A stretch of DNA of 64,000 nt, taken from Pseudolabrys sp. Root1462 (lineage in GTDB: Bacteria > Pseudomonadota > Alphaproteobacteria > Rhizobiales > Xanthobacteraceae). A program made the translations under genes and the position numbers. Position 1 is the first letter of the stretch. The number at the start of each line of letters is the position of its first letter. Shown here piece by piece: positions 8,165 to 16,796 of the stretch. Where the stretch lies: NCBI RefSeq assembly GCF_001426945.1, contig NZ_LMFS01000001.1, positions 3,034,194 to 3,098,193 of the forward strand, given 5' to 3'. The notes below the pieces were generated by a model. That model was not told the origin of the DNA, searched no databases, and saw only the letters and a list, made by a program, of their open reading frames with translations.

Positions 8165-10786
8165 CTATGCCGCATCGCCGAGGCCGGCCTGTTCCATCAG
8201 CGCCGCGATCAGGCCCTGGCGGTCGAACTTGGCGACGTAATCCGCCAGACCGGCGCGGCGGCCGCGCTCGATCAGGTCGGGCGATACTTGTGACGACAGG
8301 GCGATCACCGGCATCTGCGCGCAGCGCGGATCGGCGCGCAGCGCCTCGGCCAGTTCGAAACCATCGACGTCCGCCATTTCGATGTCGGTGATGGTCACGT
8401 CGAAGACGCGGCCCTGGTCGATCAGCGCCAGCGCTTCCTGCGCCGAGCCGACGGCGGTGACGGCGTAGCCGGCCGCCTGCAGCACCGGGACCAGCATGTT
8501 GCGGAAGAACGGCGAGTCGTCGACCAGCAGCACGGTGTGTTGACGACGGCGTTGCGTCTGGTCCTTGCGCCGGAACCAGTCCTCGAAGGCGAGCGGCAGA
8601 AAATGCGCAACGTCGATGATCTCGGTGGCGCTGCCCTTGACGACGGCGGAGCCGAGCACGCCCGGCGTCGCGCTCGCCACCTGGATATCGAGATGGTCAT
8701 CGACGATATCGACGATCTCGTCGACGACGAGCGCCATGGAACGCTGACCATCGGAGAATACCAGGAGCGGCTGCGCGCCTTCGCGCTTGACGCCGGCTTC
8801 GGTCATGCTGACCAGCGGCATCAACTGGCCGCGGTATTGCACCATGTGCCGGCCGTTCGACAATTCGATCTTGCGCGCGTCGATCTCTTCCAGCCGCGTG
8901 ATGAGCGACAGCGGCACCGCCTTTGGCTGGCTCGAACCGGCGCGGAACATCAGCAGCGAGGTTGTGTCGTCGTCGGATTTCTCCAGCCGCTGCGGCTGGG
9001 TGCGCTCGGCGGCCGCCATCTGCGATACCACGGTGGAGCCGAACGAGCGGGCGACGCCATTGGGATCGACGATCATGATCACCGAGCCGTCGCCGAGGAT
9101 GGTGTTGCCGGAGAACATCGGGATGTCGCGCAGCTTGCTCGACATCGGCTTGACCACGATTTCCTCGGTATGGAACACGCCGTCGACGACGATGCCGAAG
9201 GTCTGGCTGCCAACCTGGGTGACGACAATGAAGCCGCCGTCGATCTCGTCCTTGCCGTCGATGCCGAGCAGGCGCGACAGCCGCGCCAGCGGCAGCAGTT
9301 TGTCGCGCAGGCGCAGCACCGCGGTATCCTTGATGCGTTCGATGCGGTGGTCGCTGCCCTTGCGCGCCCGCACCAGTTCCACCACGGCCAGTTGCGGGAT
9401 GGCGAACCGATTGCCGGCGACGTCCACGATCAGCGCGGCGATGATCGCCAAAGTGAGCGGGATCTTGATGGTGAAGCAGGCGCCCTGTCCGGCCACCGAT
9501 TTGACGTCGATGGTGCCGCCGATCTGATCGATATTGTTGCGCACGACGTCCATGCCGACGCCGCGGCCCGACACGCTGGTGACGGTCTGCGCGGTGGAAA
9601 AGCCCGGCGCGAAGATGAACTTGTGAATCTGCGCGTCGTTGAGTTTGTCGGCGTCGGCTTCGCTGACCAGCCCCTTGGCGATCGCCTTGGCCTTGATGCG
9701 CTTGGTGTCGAGTCCGCGGCCGTCGTCGGAGAACTGGACGATGATCTGCCCGCCTTCGTGATAGGCGGCGAGCCTGATATGGCCCTGGGACGACTTGCCG
9801 GCGGCGCGGCGCTCCGCCGGCTTCTCCAGGCCGTGGTCGGCGGAGTTGCGCAGCATGTGCGTCAGCGGATCCTTGATCAGGTCTAGCACCTGACGATCGA
9901 GCTCGGTCTCCGCGCCCTGCAATTCAAGCTCGATCTCCTTGCCGAGATCGTGGCTCAGGTCGCGAATGATGCGGGGAAACTTCTGCCATGCATTGCCGAT
10001 CGGCTGCATGCGCGTCTTCATGACGCCTTCCTGAAGTTCGGCGGTCACGTTGGACAACCGTTGCAGGGGCGCCTTGAATTCGGAATCGTCGTGGCGGCGA
10101 ACGATCTCGAGCAGTTGATTGCGCGTGAGCACCAGCTCGGACACCATCGTCATCAATTGCTCGATGGTGTCGACGGTGACGCGGATCGATTGCGCGCCGG
10201 CCTTCGCCGCTTCGTCATCCTTGGTGAGGTCTGCCTTCGCCCGCTCTTCGACCGGCGCGGGCTTCGGCTTGCGGACGGGCTGCGGATCGACCGGCGTCTC
10301 GCGGAAAGCGCGCTCGAGCTCGTCAAGCGACACCTCGCCGGGGCGCAGCGGACGACCGAGCGCCTGTTCGGTGCTGCCGCTATGCACAGGCGCCGCAGCC
10401 GCCTGAACGCTGTCGGCGATGCGCTCGAGATCGGCGATCAGATCGGTATCGGCGCCATCCGGTTCGGCCTGATCGCGCTCCAGCGCCGCCAGGATTTCCT
10501 TGATCCGGTCGATGGTGGCGAGAATGACGGTAACGGCCTCTCGCGTTGCCGGAAGGCCATCGCGAAACTTGCCCATGAGCGATTCAGCGGCGTGCGCCAG
10601 CGTTTCGAGCCGCGGCAGGGCAAGAAAGCCGCAGGTACCCTTGATCGTGTGAACGAGACGAAAAATATTATTGAGAATGACCGCGTTGTTCGGGTCCTGC
10701 TCGAAACGCACGAGTTCGACGTCGACCACGTCGAGACTCTCGTTCGTCTCGGTCACGAATTCCCGCAGCAGGTCGTCCATGGACAT
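8165..10786 (-). CDS. cheA: chemotaxis histidine kinase CheA with two CheW-like domains and a C-terminal receiver
   Basis: 873 residues. HPt domain (about 1-105) with phosphoacceptor His46 in VHTIKGTCGFL. The classical CheY-binding P2 domain is not seen; a proline/lysine-rich linker fills 140-200. A dimerisation helix pair follows (SELVLTRNQLLEIV), then the ATPase domain with N-box HMLRNSADHGLE, DDGRGLD and GRGVGMD. Two successive CheW-like domains follow (about 430-570 and 590-730). A receiver domain closes the protein (LLVDDSPFF, TDIEMADVDG, VAKFDRQ). This hybrid form is common in alphaproteobacterial clusters and implies an internal phosphate sink. It is first in the che gene series after chpT. 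Confidence 0.93.
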   Translation of the reverse strand: MSMDDLLREFVTETNESLDVVDVELVRFEQDPNNAVILNNIFRLVHTIKGTCGFLALPRLETLAHAAESLMGKFRDGLPATREAVTVILATIDRIKEILAALERDQAEPDGADTDLIADLERIADSVQAAAAPVHSGSTEQALGRPLRPGEVSLDELERAFRETPVDPQPVRKPKPAPVEERAKADLTKDDEAAKAGAQSIRVTVDTIEQLMTMVSELVLTRNQLLEIVRRHDDSEFKAPLQRLSNVTAELQEGVMKTRMQPIGNAWQKFPRIIRDLSHDLGKEIELELQGAETELDRQVLDLIKDPLTHMLRNSADHGLEKPAERRAAGKSSQGHIRLAAYHEGGQIIVQFSDDGRGLDTKRIKAKAIAKGLVSEADADKLNDAQIHKFIFAPGFSTAQTVTSVSGRGVGMDVVRNNIDQIGGTIDVKSVAGQGACFTIKIPLTLAIIAALIVDVAGNRFAIPQLAVVELVRARKGSDHRIERIKDTAVLRLRDKLLPLARLSRLLGIDGKDEIDGGFIVVTQVGSQTFGIVVDGVFHTEEIVVKPMSSKLRDIPMFSGNTILGDGSVIMIVDPNGVARSFGSTVVSQMAAAERTQPQRLEKSDDDTTSLLMFRAGSSQPKAVPLSLITRLEEIDARKIELSNGRHMVQYRGQLMPLVSMTEAGVKREGAQPLLVFSDGQRSMALVVDEIVDIVDDHLDIQVASATPGVLGSAVVKGSATEIIDVAHFLPLAFEDWFRRKDQTQRRRQHTVLLVDDSPFFRNMLVPVLQAAGYAVTAVGSAQEALALIDQGRVFDVTITDIEMADVDGFELAEALRADPRCAQMPVIALSSQVSPDLIERGRRAGLADYVAKFDRQGLIAALMEQAGLGDAA

Positions 10787-10880
10787 TGGCCTTCGTCGAC
10801 GGGCGAAGGCCCGCGCGTCAGCTTCCCGTCGGAAGCGCCGCCAGTTTGGTCGATGAAGGGTTTAATTTTGGTTTCGCAAC

Positions 10881-10903
10881 TCTAAACGACGCGGCCGTTT
10901 AGA
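10881..10903. promoter_or_regulatory. perfect hairpin TCTAAACG/CGTTTAGA between chpT and cheA
   Basis: Two perfect 8-base arms (10881-10888 and 10896-10903) with a 7-base loop, about 95 bases upstream of cheA and just past the chpT stop on the same strand. It could be the chpT terminator (no T tract is visible) or an operator. The right arm overlaps a CtrA-like pattern, TTTA-N7-TTAA, at 10898-10912. That is one mismatch from the TTAA-N7-TTAA consensus known in Caulobacter. Confidence 0.4.
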
Positions 10904-10928
10904 CTTTGTTAACCACGGCAGCAGCGCG

Positions 10929-11564
10929 TTATTGGGCGCTGACCAGCACCGCATCGCCGTCCATCACCACCGAGGCCTTCAGGCCGCAGGCTTGGGCGAG
11001 CAGGTGAGCATAGAACGGCTGGATACGATGCGCATCGAGGCTATCCGGGCCGGTCTCGCCGGACAGCAGCGACGGCACGGTCGCAAGCACCTTGGCATTG
11101 GTGCCCGTGGCCCGGATCCGGAAGGCCATGCTGTCGCCCTCGCCCACCGGATCGACCGTGATCTGGCCGCCGCGCGGGATCGCCTGGCTGGCGATCAGCA
11201 GAAGGTTGAGCAGCAGCTTGACCCGGTTCTTCCCCATCAGCACGCGGGGGATATTCCACGCGATCTTGGTCTTGTCGTCTTCCAGGAAGCCGCGCGTGAT
11301 CTTCTCGGCGTCGCCGGTGTCGATCTGCGAGCCGGCCGAGCCGGCCGCGCCGAAGGCGATGCGGCAGAACTGCAGCTTGGCCGAGGCGGTGTTGGCGCTC
11401 TTCTTGATGAGTTCGAGGGCGAATTCGCGGGTTTCCTCGTCCTTATCTTCGGCCAGAACTTCCAGGCCGTTGACGATGGCGCCGACCGGGCTGATCAGGT
11501 CGTGGCAGACGCGCGAGCACAGCAAGGCGGCGAGGTCGAGCGCTTCGATGGACGAACCTGACAT
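10929..11564 (-). CDS. chpT: histidine phosphotransferase ChpT
   Basis: 211 residues resembling a histidine kinase core whose ATP lid has degenerated. The phosphoacceptor is His21 in SRVCHDLISPVGAIVNG. The second half keeps an ATPase-like fold (LLLNLLLIASQAIPRGG) but no G1/G2 glycine boxes. In alphaproteobacteria ChpT relays phosphate from CckA to CtrA and CpdR, controlling cell cycle and motility. Here it lies 142 bases upstream of cheA on the same strand. That link is plausible because CtrA controls flagellar and chemotaxis genes in this class. Confidence 0.88.
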   Translation of the reverse strand: MSGSSIEALDLAALLCSRVCHDLISPVGAIVNGLEVLAEDKDEETREFALELIKKSANTASAKLQFCRIAFGAAGSAGSQIDTGDAEKITRGFLEDDKTKIAWNIPRVLMGKNRVKLLLNLLLIASQAIPRGGQITVDPVGEGDSMAFRIRATGTNAKVLATVPSLLSGETGPDSLDAHRIQPFYAHLLAQACGLKASVVMDGDAVLVSAQ

Positions 11565-11695
11565 GACTTTGGCCTCCGCGCGGCAAGGTTAGATCGATCG
11601 AGGCGGGCGAATCGCTGTTTCAGCAGCCCTCCGCGTGATACACCGCGCCTATCCCACCGCCAAGGACGCATCGCCCCCCGGACTCGAGCCACCAC

Positions 11696-12532
11696 GTGCA
11701 GACCATCTCGCCGCAGCAGGCTGAAAAACTGATCGCTGCCCTCAGTGACATCGCGGCACGCGCGAGTGCCGCGATCCTCGCTATTCCGCTGTCCGCCGCC
11801 GAGCAGCGGACCAAAGTCGACCTGTCGCCGGTCACGGCGGCTGACGAAGCGGCCGAAGCGGTGATCCTGGACGGGCTCGCACGCGTCTGCCCGGGTGTCC
11901 CGGTCGTGGCGGAGGAAAGCGTCTCGCAAGGCCGGCTGCCGGACCGCCTCGGCGACAGTTTCTTCCTCGTCGACCCGCTCGACGGCACCAAGGAATTCAT
12001 CGCCGGCCGCGACGAATACACCGTCAATATTGCCCTGATCACCGGCGGTACTCCGATCGCCGGTGTCATCACCGCGCCGGCCCGGGGACTGTTATGGCGC
12101 GGCGTCGTCGGAGGCGCGGCCGAACGGCTGCGATTGGCATTCGCCGACCCGGCCGCACAAGCCACCGAACGGCACACCATCCGGCCGCGGCCGGCGCCGC
12201 CGCGGCTGACCATCGCGACCTCCCGCAGCCACCTCGACAGCGCCACCCAGGATCTCGTCGCGCGGCTGCCGATTGGCGAACGTTACATGTGCGGTTCGTC
12301 GGTGAAGTTCTGTCACCTCGCCGAAGGGACCGCCGATATCTACCCGCGGCTGTCGCCGACCTGCGAATGGGATATTGCCGCCGGGGTCGCGATCCTGACC
12401 GCGGCTGGTGGCATCGCCGTTGCCGCCAACGGCGGCGCGCTCGCTTTCGGCAATCGCGACAGCAAATTCCTGGTGCCGGGCTTCATCGCCGCAGGCGATG
12501 CGCAGAGCCTGAAAATCCTGACCGGGCGCTGA
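11696..12532 (+). CDS. cysQ: 3'(2'),5'-bisphosphate nucleotidase CysQ
   Basis: Hydrolyses 3'-phosphoadenosine 5'-phosphate made during sulfate assimilation; inositol-monophosphatase superfamily. 278 residues starting at a GTG. Metal-binding motifs are visible: VVAEES (Glu), VDPLDGTKEFI (the DPxDGTxE signature) and, near the C-terminus, CEWDIAAGVAIL (WDxAA). The series is complete for the family. It is convergent with the YHS gene, whose stop lies 6 bases away. Confidence 0.92.
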   Translation: MQTISPQQAEKLIAALSDIAARASAAILAIPLSAAEQRTKVDLSPVTAADEAAEAVILDGLARVCPGVPVVAEESVSQGRLPDRLGDSFFLVDPLDGTKEFIAGRDEYTVNIALITGGTPIAGVITAPARGLLWRGVVGGAAERLRLAFADPAAQATERHTIRPRPAPPRLTIATSRSHLDSATQDLVARLPIGERYMCGSSVKFCHLAEGTADIYPRLSPTCEWDIAAGVAILTAAGGIAVAANGGALAFGNRDSKFLVPGFIAAGDAQSLKILTGR

Positions 12533-12538
12533 TCGCGC

Positions 12539-13069
12539 TCACCGCGCGATGCCGTGGGCGACACCCGGCCATTTCTGATTGGCGCGTTCGATGATGCGCG
12601 CCGGATCGGCGAGGAATTCGCCGCGCGCCGCGTCGTCATAAAACAAATACAAACGCTCGCCGCTGATCGTCCAGATCTCCGGATGACCGGCAACCGAGGC
12701 GCCGCGGCCGATCGCCACAGGATCGTAGCCGCCGAACTGCGGCGCGTAGATATCGGGGTGTTCGGCAAAGGCAGCGCGATTGCCGACATTGAGAAAACGC
12801 CAGACCACGCCACCGAGGCCCAATTCCAGTTCGGGCCGGCCGAGAACCGCGGCGCCGCGGGAGAAATAGGCGACTGGATCGAAGCCGCTGATCGCCAGCC
12901 CGCTGGCCGGGTTGACCACGACGGGTTCGCCACGCAGGTCGGAGGCGGCGTGTGCCGGCAGCCGCGCGCAGGGCAGCGTCAAAAGCGGCAACATGACGGC
13001 GCAAACCGCGATCGCCCGTCGCCAAAGCTTCCGTCGCTGCCGTGCTGCCGTCATAGTTCCAAGGGACAT
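12539..13069 (-). CDS. exported YHS-domain protein
   Basis: A small secreted or membrane-anchored protein of the YHS family. An N-terminal positively charged stretch and hydrophobic segment (AIAVCAVMLPLLTLP) precede the YHS pattern ISGFDPVAYFSRGAAVLG and PQFGGYDPVAIGRG. YHS domains are thought to bind metal, but the role of this short form is not known. Starts at 13099 (GTG), 13069 or 13054 are possible; the ATG at 13069 was chosen as a compromise (176 residues). Confidence 0.7.
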   Translation of the reverse strand: MSLGTMTAARQRRKLWRRAIAVCAVMLPLLTLPCARLPAHAASDLRGEPVVVNPASGLAISGFDPVAYFSRGAAVLGRPELELGLGGVVWRFLNVGNRAAFAEHPDIYAPQFGGYDPVAIGRGASVAGHPEIWTISGERLYLFYDDAARGEFLADPARIIERANQKWPGVAHGIAR

Positions 13070-13173
13070 AAGGCCGATTCGAGACGCCTGTGCCGCCACC
13101 CTACGGGGGCTGGCGTGAGCATGAGGTTAAACGGCGGGGAAGGCTGAGCGCCCTGCCATTCATGGAGCCTTCG

Positions 13174-13788
13174 ATGCGCACCACTTTGCGGTTAGCGGCC
13201 CTGACCTTCTGCCTTCTCGGTGCTGGAGCGGGCGGGGCTTCGGCCCAATATCAGGCGCCGCCACCGCCGCCGCAGCAGGTCCAGCCACAGCAGCAGCGCG
13301 GTGGCAGCACCTTTACCGTCGATGAAATCGTCGGTACCGGCCACCAGTTTTTCGGCACGGTGTCGCGCGGCCTCGCCCAGGTGGTGGAAAAGGCGGTCGG
13401 CCAGTGGGGCCAGCCGAACGGCTACATCCTCGGTCAGGAAGGCTCCGGCGCCTTCGTCGTCGGCCTGCGCTATGGCGACGGCACGCTCTACACCAAGAAC
13501 GCCGGCGACCTGCGCGTGTTCTGGGAAGGCCCTTCGATCGGCTTCGACACCGGCGGCGAAGGCGCGCGAACCATGATGCTGGTCTATAACCTGCCGGCGA
13601 CCGACGCTATTTACCAACGCTTCGCCGGCGTCGACGGCTCGGCCTATTTTATCGGCGGCTTCGGCATGACGGCGCTGACCGCCAACAACATCGTCCTGGT
13701 GCCGATCCGCTCCGGCGTCGGCCTGCGGCTCGGCGCCAATATCGGCTATTTGAAATTTACGCCGAAGGCGACCTGGAATCCCTTCTGA
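13174..13788 (+). CDS. eipA: DUF1134/EipA-family envelope integrity protein
   Basis: 204 residues from the ATG at 13174, which has GGAG six bases upstream. A signal peptide (MRTTLRLAALTFCLLGAGAG..ASA) is followed by a short proline/glutamine-rich linker. The rest is the DUF1134 domain: FTVDEIVGTGHQFFG, FVVGLRYGDGTLYTK, GPSIGFDTGGEGARTM and a glycine-rich C-terminus. In Brucella the DUF1134 protein EipA is periplasmic and supports cell-envelope integrity. It forms a small beta-barrel. The assignment is by motif recognition. Confidence 0.85.
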   Translation: MRTTLRLAALTFCLLGAGAGGASAQYQAPPPPPQQVQPQQQRGGSTFTVDEIVGTGHQFFGTVSRGLAQVVEKAVGQWGQPNGYILGQEGSGAFVVGLRYGDGTLYTKNAGDLRVFWEGPSIGFDTGGEGARTMMLVYNLPATDAIYQRFAGVDGSAYFIGGFGMTALTANNIVLVPIRSGVGLRLGANIGYLKFTPKATWNPF

Positions 13789-13821
13789 GGCCCGCCGGAA
13801 CGCCTCTTTGTTAACGCCCGG

Positions 13822-13894
13822 AATGCTACGGCTTTGCGCCCGCGCGCGCGTCGGTTAAGGACGCCTGCGCGGGTTTAGGTTAATCTGTAGCATT
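13822..13894. promoter_or_regulatory. inverted repeat AATGCTAC/GTAGCATT downstream of eipA
   Basis: Perfect 8-base arms at 13822-13829 and 13887-13894 with 57 bases between, in the 185-base gap between eipA and the coiled-coil gene. The spacing suggests two half-sites or a long stem that could act as a terminator or 5' leader. The function is unknown. Confidence 0.3.
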
Positions 13895-13973
13895 GCTGGC
13901 ATCCCTGCCCTTCCGGTGTCATGGTCGGATCGGGGAAGACCGGGCGAGGCGTTGCGTATGGAGGCGTCGTTCC

Positions 13974-15257
13974 ATGATTGAGCCGATCATGTATTTCGGC
14001 ATCGGGTTTCTCGTCGCGGCCCTCGTAGGTCTCGTCGTCCTTCCCCTTGTTCACAGCCGCGCCGTCCGTCTGACCATGCGCCGGCTCGAGGCCGCGACGC
14101 CGCTGTCGATGGCCGAGATCCAGGCCGACAAGGATCAGTTGCGCGCCGAATTCGCCATGTCGACCCGCCGGCTCGAAGTCGCGGTCGAAGGCCTGCGCAC
14201 CAAGAGCACCAGCCAGCTCGCCGAACTCGGCAAGAAAGGCGATGCCATCAACCGCCTGAAGATCGAGCTCGGCGAAAAGACCGCCACGATCTTCGCGCTG
14301 GAAGCACGCGACAAGGCGCTGCGCGATCAGCTGCGCATCACCGAGGAAGAATTCGCCGTCAAGACCAGCGCCATGCTCGACGCCCAGCGCGCGCTGACGG
14401 AAAAGGAAGCCGAACTCGCCAAGCTGATGGCCGCGCTCGATGAGCAGGCCGGCGTCAACGAGGCGCAGAAGGTCGACCTCGTTTCGCTCAAGACCCAGGT
14501 CGATGCGCTGAAGTCGCGTCTCGACGACGCCAGCAGCGAACTGCGCACCGTCGAAGACCGCCGCGACGCCGAGCGCGTCGAGCTCAGGGCTGCGACGCAG
14601 GAGCTTTCGGAAGAACGCGGCAAGGTCGAAAACCTCGGCCGCCGCGTCGGCGAACTGGAAAAGGCGCTGGTGGCGCAGACCACCGAAGCCGAAATTCTCG
14701 GCCGCCGCGCCCAGGACATGGAAAACCGCCTCGGCGAGCAGACCCGCCTGCTGACCGAAAGCGAAATCGAGCTCAAGCACATGCGCGCCGACATGGAAGC
14801 CGCGCGCAAGACCGAGGCCGATCTGCGGACTGCGATCGCCGAACTCGACGCCCGCGCCAATTCGGCGACCCAGCAGCTGCGTGCCGAGAATGCCCAGCTC
14901 CTCGCCGAACTCGAGCGCACCCGCGACGAGCGCGACACCGTCACCCGCGACCTCAGCGCGCTCAAGCGCGAAGCCGACGAGATCTGGGCGTCCGAGCGCA
15001 TCGAGAATTCGATGATGCGCGAGCGCATCAACGACGTCGCCGCCGAGATCGCGCGGCTGGCCTCGGCGCTGGAGGGTCCGAACTCGCCGATCGACGCCAT
15101 CCTCGCCGCCGAGACCGCGCGCGACCGGGCGGTCATGACCGAGGGTCATGTTTCCGGCGACGCGCCTGCCGCCGGCAACCTCGCCGACCGCATCCGGGCG
15201 CTGCAGACCCAGGCCTCGCGTATGGCCAGCGCCGACGAGCCGAAAGTGCCGAACTGA
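13974..15257 (+). CDS. membrane-anchored long coiled-coil protein, unknown function
   Basis: 427 residues from the ATG at 13974. A single N-terminal transmembrane helix (about residues 5-27, YFGIGFLVAALVGLVVL) is followed by some 330 residues of near-continuous coiled coil rich in Glu, Arg, Lys, Ala and Leu, without stop-helix breaks. The layout resembles envelope or division scaffold proteins of rhizobia, but no named family can be given. It lies alone between eipA and the tRNA. The very long opposite-strand frame across it is a GC-codon shadow. Confidence 0.75.
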   Translation: MIEPIMYFGIGFLVAALVGLVVLPLVHSRAVRLTMRRLEAATPLSMAEIQADKDQLRAEFAMSTRRLEVAVEGLRTKSTSQLAELGKKGDAINRLKIELGEKTATIFALEARDKALRDQLRITEEEFAVKTSAMLDAQRALTEKEAELAKLMAALDEQAGVNEAQKVDLVSLKTQVDALKSRLDDASSELRTVEDRRDAERVELRAATQELSEERGKVENLGRRVGELEKALVAQTTEAEILGRRAQDMENRLGEQTRLLTESEIELKHMRADMEAARKTEADLRTAIAELDARANSATQQLRAENAQLLAELERTRDERDTVTRDLSALKREADEIWASERIENSMMRERINDVAAEIARLASALEGPNSPIDAILAAETARDRAVMTEGHVSGDAPAAGNLADRIRALQTQASRMASADEPKVPN

Positions 15258-15318
15258 ACGGACAGGCTGTGGTCGGCCCGGATTCTCGCGGTTTTTCAGG
15301 GTCTTTGCGGCGCTCGGC

Positions 15319-15348
15319 TTGACACTGCCACACCGCATTCCTTATATC
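15319..15348 (+). promoter_or_regulatory. sigma-70 promoter of tRNA-Val
   Basis: TTGACA at 15319-15324 and TATATC at 15343-15348 (TTATAT at 15342 is the alternative reading), separated by 17-18 bases and ending 16 bases before the mature tRNA. The fit to the -35/-10 consensus is close and the spacing is ideal. Confidence 0.75.
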
Positions 15349-15364
15349 GCCCGGCTGAATGGCC

Positions 15365-15439
15365 GGGCGGTTAGCTCAGCGGGAGAGCACACCCTTCACA
15401 CGGGTGGGGTCATAGGTTCAATCCCTATACCGCCCACCA
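15365..15439 (+). tRNA. tRNA-Val (anticodon CAC), CCA encoded
   Basis: A full cloverleaf: acceptor GGGCGGT (15365-15371) pairs with ACCGCCC (15429-15435). The D-arm is GCTC/GAGC. The anticodon stem CACCC/GGGTG encloses loop TTCACAC with anticodon CAC at 15397-15399. The T-arm is ATAGG/CCTAT with loop TTCAATC. The discriminator A is followed by an encoded CCA (15437-15439). Total 75 bases. Confidence 0.97.
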
Positions 15440-15470
15440 TTTGCACCACCGATAGATGAGACTGCCGAAG

Positions 15471-15499
15471 GCCCGCGGTGAGCGGGCTTTTCTGTTTTT
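15471..15499 (+). terminator. rho-independent terminator of tRNA-Val
   Basis: Perfect stem GCCCGC (15471-15476) / GCGGGC (15482-15487) with a 5-base loop, followed directly by TTTTCTGTTTTT. It lies 32 bases past the tRNA 3' end. Confidence 0.85.
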
Positions 15500-15545
15500 C
15501 GCGGTCCGTCGTTGCAGTAAGCGCCGGCACACGCTGCCTGGCCGA

Positions 15546-16766
15546 TCAAACCAGACGGCTCCGATCACCGGCAAAGGCCGCTTCGACCAGGGTCGTCATA
15601 CTCGCGAGCTCGATCGAGCGCGGATTGTTCTTGATCAGGCGGGCGCTGCCCATGGCCTGCTCGGCGACCGTCGGAAGCTGCGCGCGCTCGACGCCGAGAT
15701 CGGCGATGGTTTTCGGGATGCCGACCGAGGCGAACAGTTTCTCGACCGCATCGATCGCGGCGCCGGCCTGATCGGACACGGTGCCCTTGGCAGCGAGCCC
15801 CATGGCCCGGCCGATCTCGGCCAGATCCGCTTCGCAATGGCGGCGATTGAACTCCATCACGTAGGGCATCATCACTGCGACGCCGGCGCCATGCGGCGTG
15901 TGCGTCATTGCGCCAATCGGGTACTGCACGGCATGTGCGGCGGCGGTACCAGCAGTGCCGAAGGCCAGGCCCGCCATGGTCGCGCCGAGCATCAGCCTTT
16001 CCCGCGCGTCGAAGTCGTCGCCATTATCATAGGCGCGTTTCAGGCTGGCGGCGATATGAGAGATCGCCATCAGCGCGTGATTGTCGCTGAGCACATTCTT
16101 GCCGAGGAAGACATGCTCATGGACGATCGAACCGGTCGGCTCGCGACGCATCGTGGTGAAGGCCTCGATAGCGTGCGTCAGCGCATCGGCGCCGGACACT
16201 GCGGTCAGCCCCGGCGGACATGAATAGGTCAACTCCGGATCGCAGATCGCGGTGTGACTGATGATGTGCGGCGAGGCGATGCCGACCTTCACCGCGCGAT
16301 CGGGATCGGTGACCACCGCCACCGGCGTAACCTCCGAACCCGTGCCCGATGTCGTCGGCAGCGAAATCAGCGGCAGCACGGGTCCAGGCACTTTGAACTC
16401 GCCGTAGTAATCCGAAATCGTGCCGCGATGCGTCAGCAGGACCGCCGCGACCTTGGCCGCGTCAAGGCAACTGCCGCCGCCTATGCCGATGACGAGATCG
16501 GCATCGATGGCCTTGCCGGCGTCGACCGCACTGGCAATGCACTCAATCGGCAGTTCGGCAACCGTGCCATCGAACACGCGCGCCTGCACGCCCGCCTGCA
16601 TCAAGGCTTCGACAATGCGGAGAAATTCTGCATCGGCTCCAAGCCGCTGATCCGTGACGATCAGCGCCCGCTTGCCGAGCGCCGCGGCGTAACCGGGCAA
16701 CGCCCGGCGCTGACCCGCACCAAAAACCAAGTTGCGGGGCGTCCGCAGCGTTCCGAACAGTGACAA
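15546..16766 (-). CDS. iron-containing alcohol dehydrogenase (group III)
   Basis: 406 residues of the Fe-ADH/dehydroquinate-synthase-like fold. The NAD site is GIGGGSCLDAAKVAA, followed by LPTTSGTGSEVTPV. Metal ligands are visible in SGADALTHAIEAF and in the two-histidine segment HAVQYPIGAMTHTPHGAGV. Substrate could be an alcohol, hydroxy acid or maleylacetate. The first in-frame codon is TTG at 16766, with a GGGAG stretch upstream. It follows tctA by 30 bases on the same strand, so it probably processes what the TctCBA system imports. Confidence 0.88.
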   Translation of the reverse strand: MSLFGTLRTPRNLVFGAGQRRALPGYAAALGKRALIVTDQRLGADAEFLRIVEALMQAGVQARVFDGTVAELPIECIASAVDAGKAIDADLVIGIGGGSCLDAAKVAAVLLTHRGTISDYYGEFKVPGPVLPLISLPTTSGTGSEVTPVAVVTDPDRAVKVGIASPHIISHTAICDPELTYSCPPGLTAVSGADALTHAIEAFTTMRREPTGSIVHEHVFLGKNVLSDNHALMAISHIAASLKRAYDNGDDFDARERLMLGATMAGLAFGTAGTAAAHAVQYPIGAMTHTPHGAGVAVMMPYVMEFNRRHCEADLAEIGRAMGLAAKGTVSDQAGAAIDAVEKLFASVGIPKTIADLGVERAQLPTVAEQAMGSARLIKNNPRSIELASMTTLVEAAFAGDRSRLV

Positions 16767-16796
16767 TTCCAGATCTCCCGATAGGCGGCGGCGCCG

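Noticed and set aside
8537..9886. Plus-strand open frame of 449 codons opposite cheA
   Set aside because: It lies wholly antisense to cheA, its protein is His/Asp/Arg-rich without motifs, and it is explained by GC-rich codon use on the other strand.
13875..15338. Minus-strand open frame of 487 codons opposite the coiled-coil gene
   Set aside because: Antisense shadow: repetitive, with no ribosome site and no recognisable domain, while the plus strand encodes a clear membrane helix plus coiled coil.
15365..15439. tRNA-Val as the integration site of the island
   Set aside because: The island integrase is 28 kb away and no partial tRNA copy is seen near 43209-43465.
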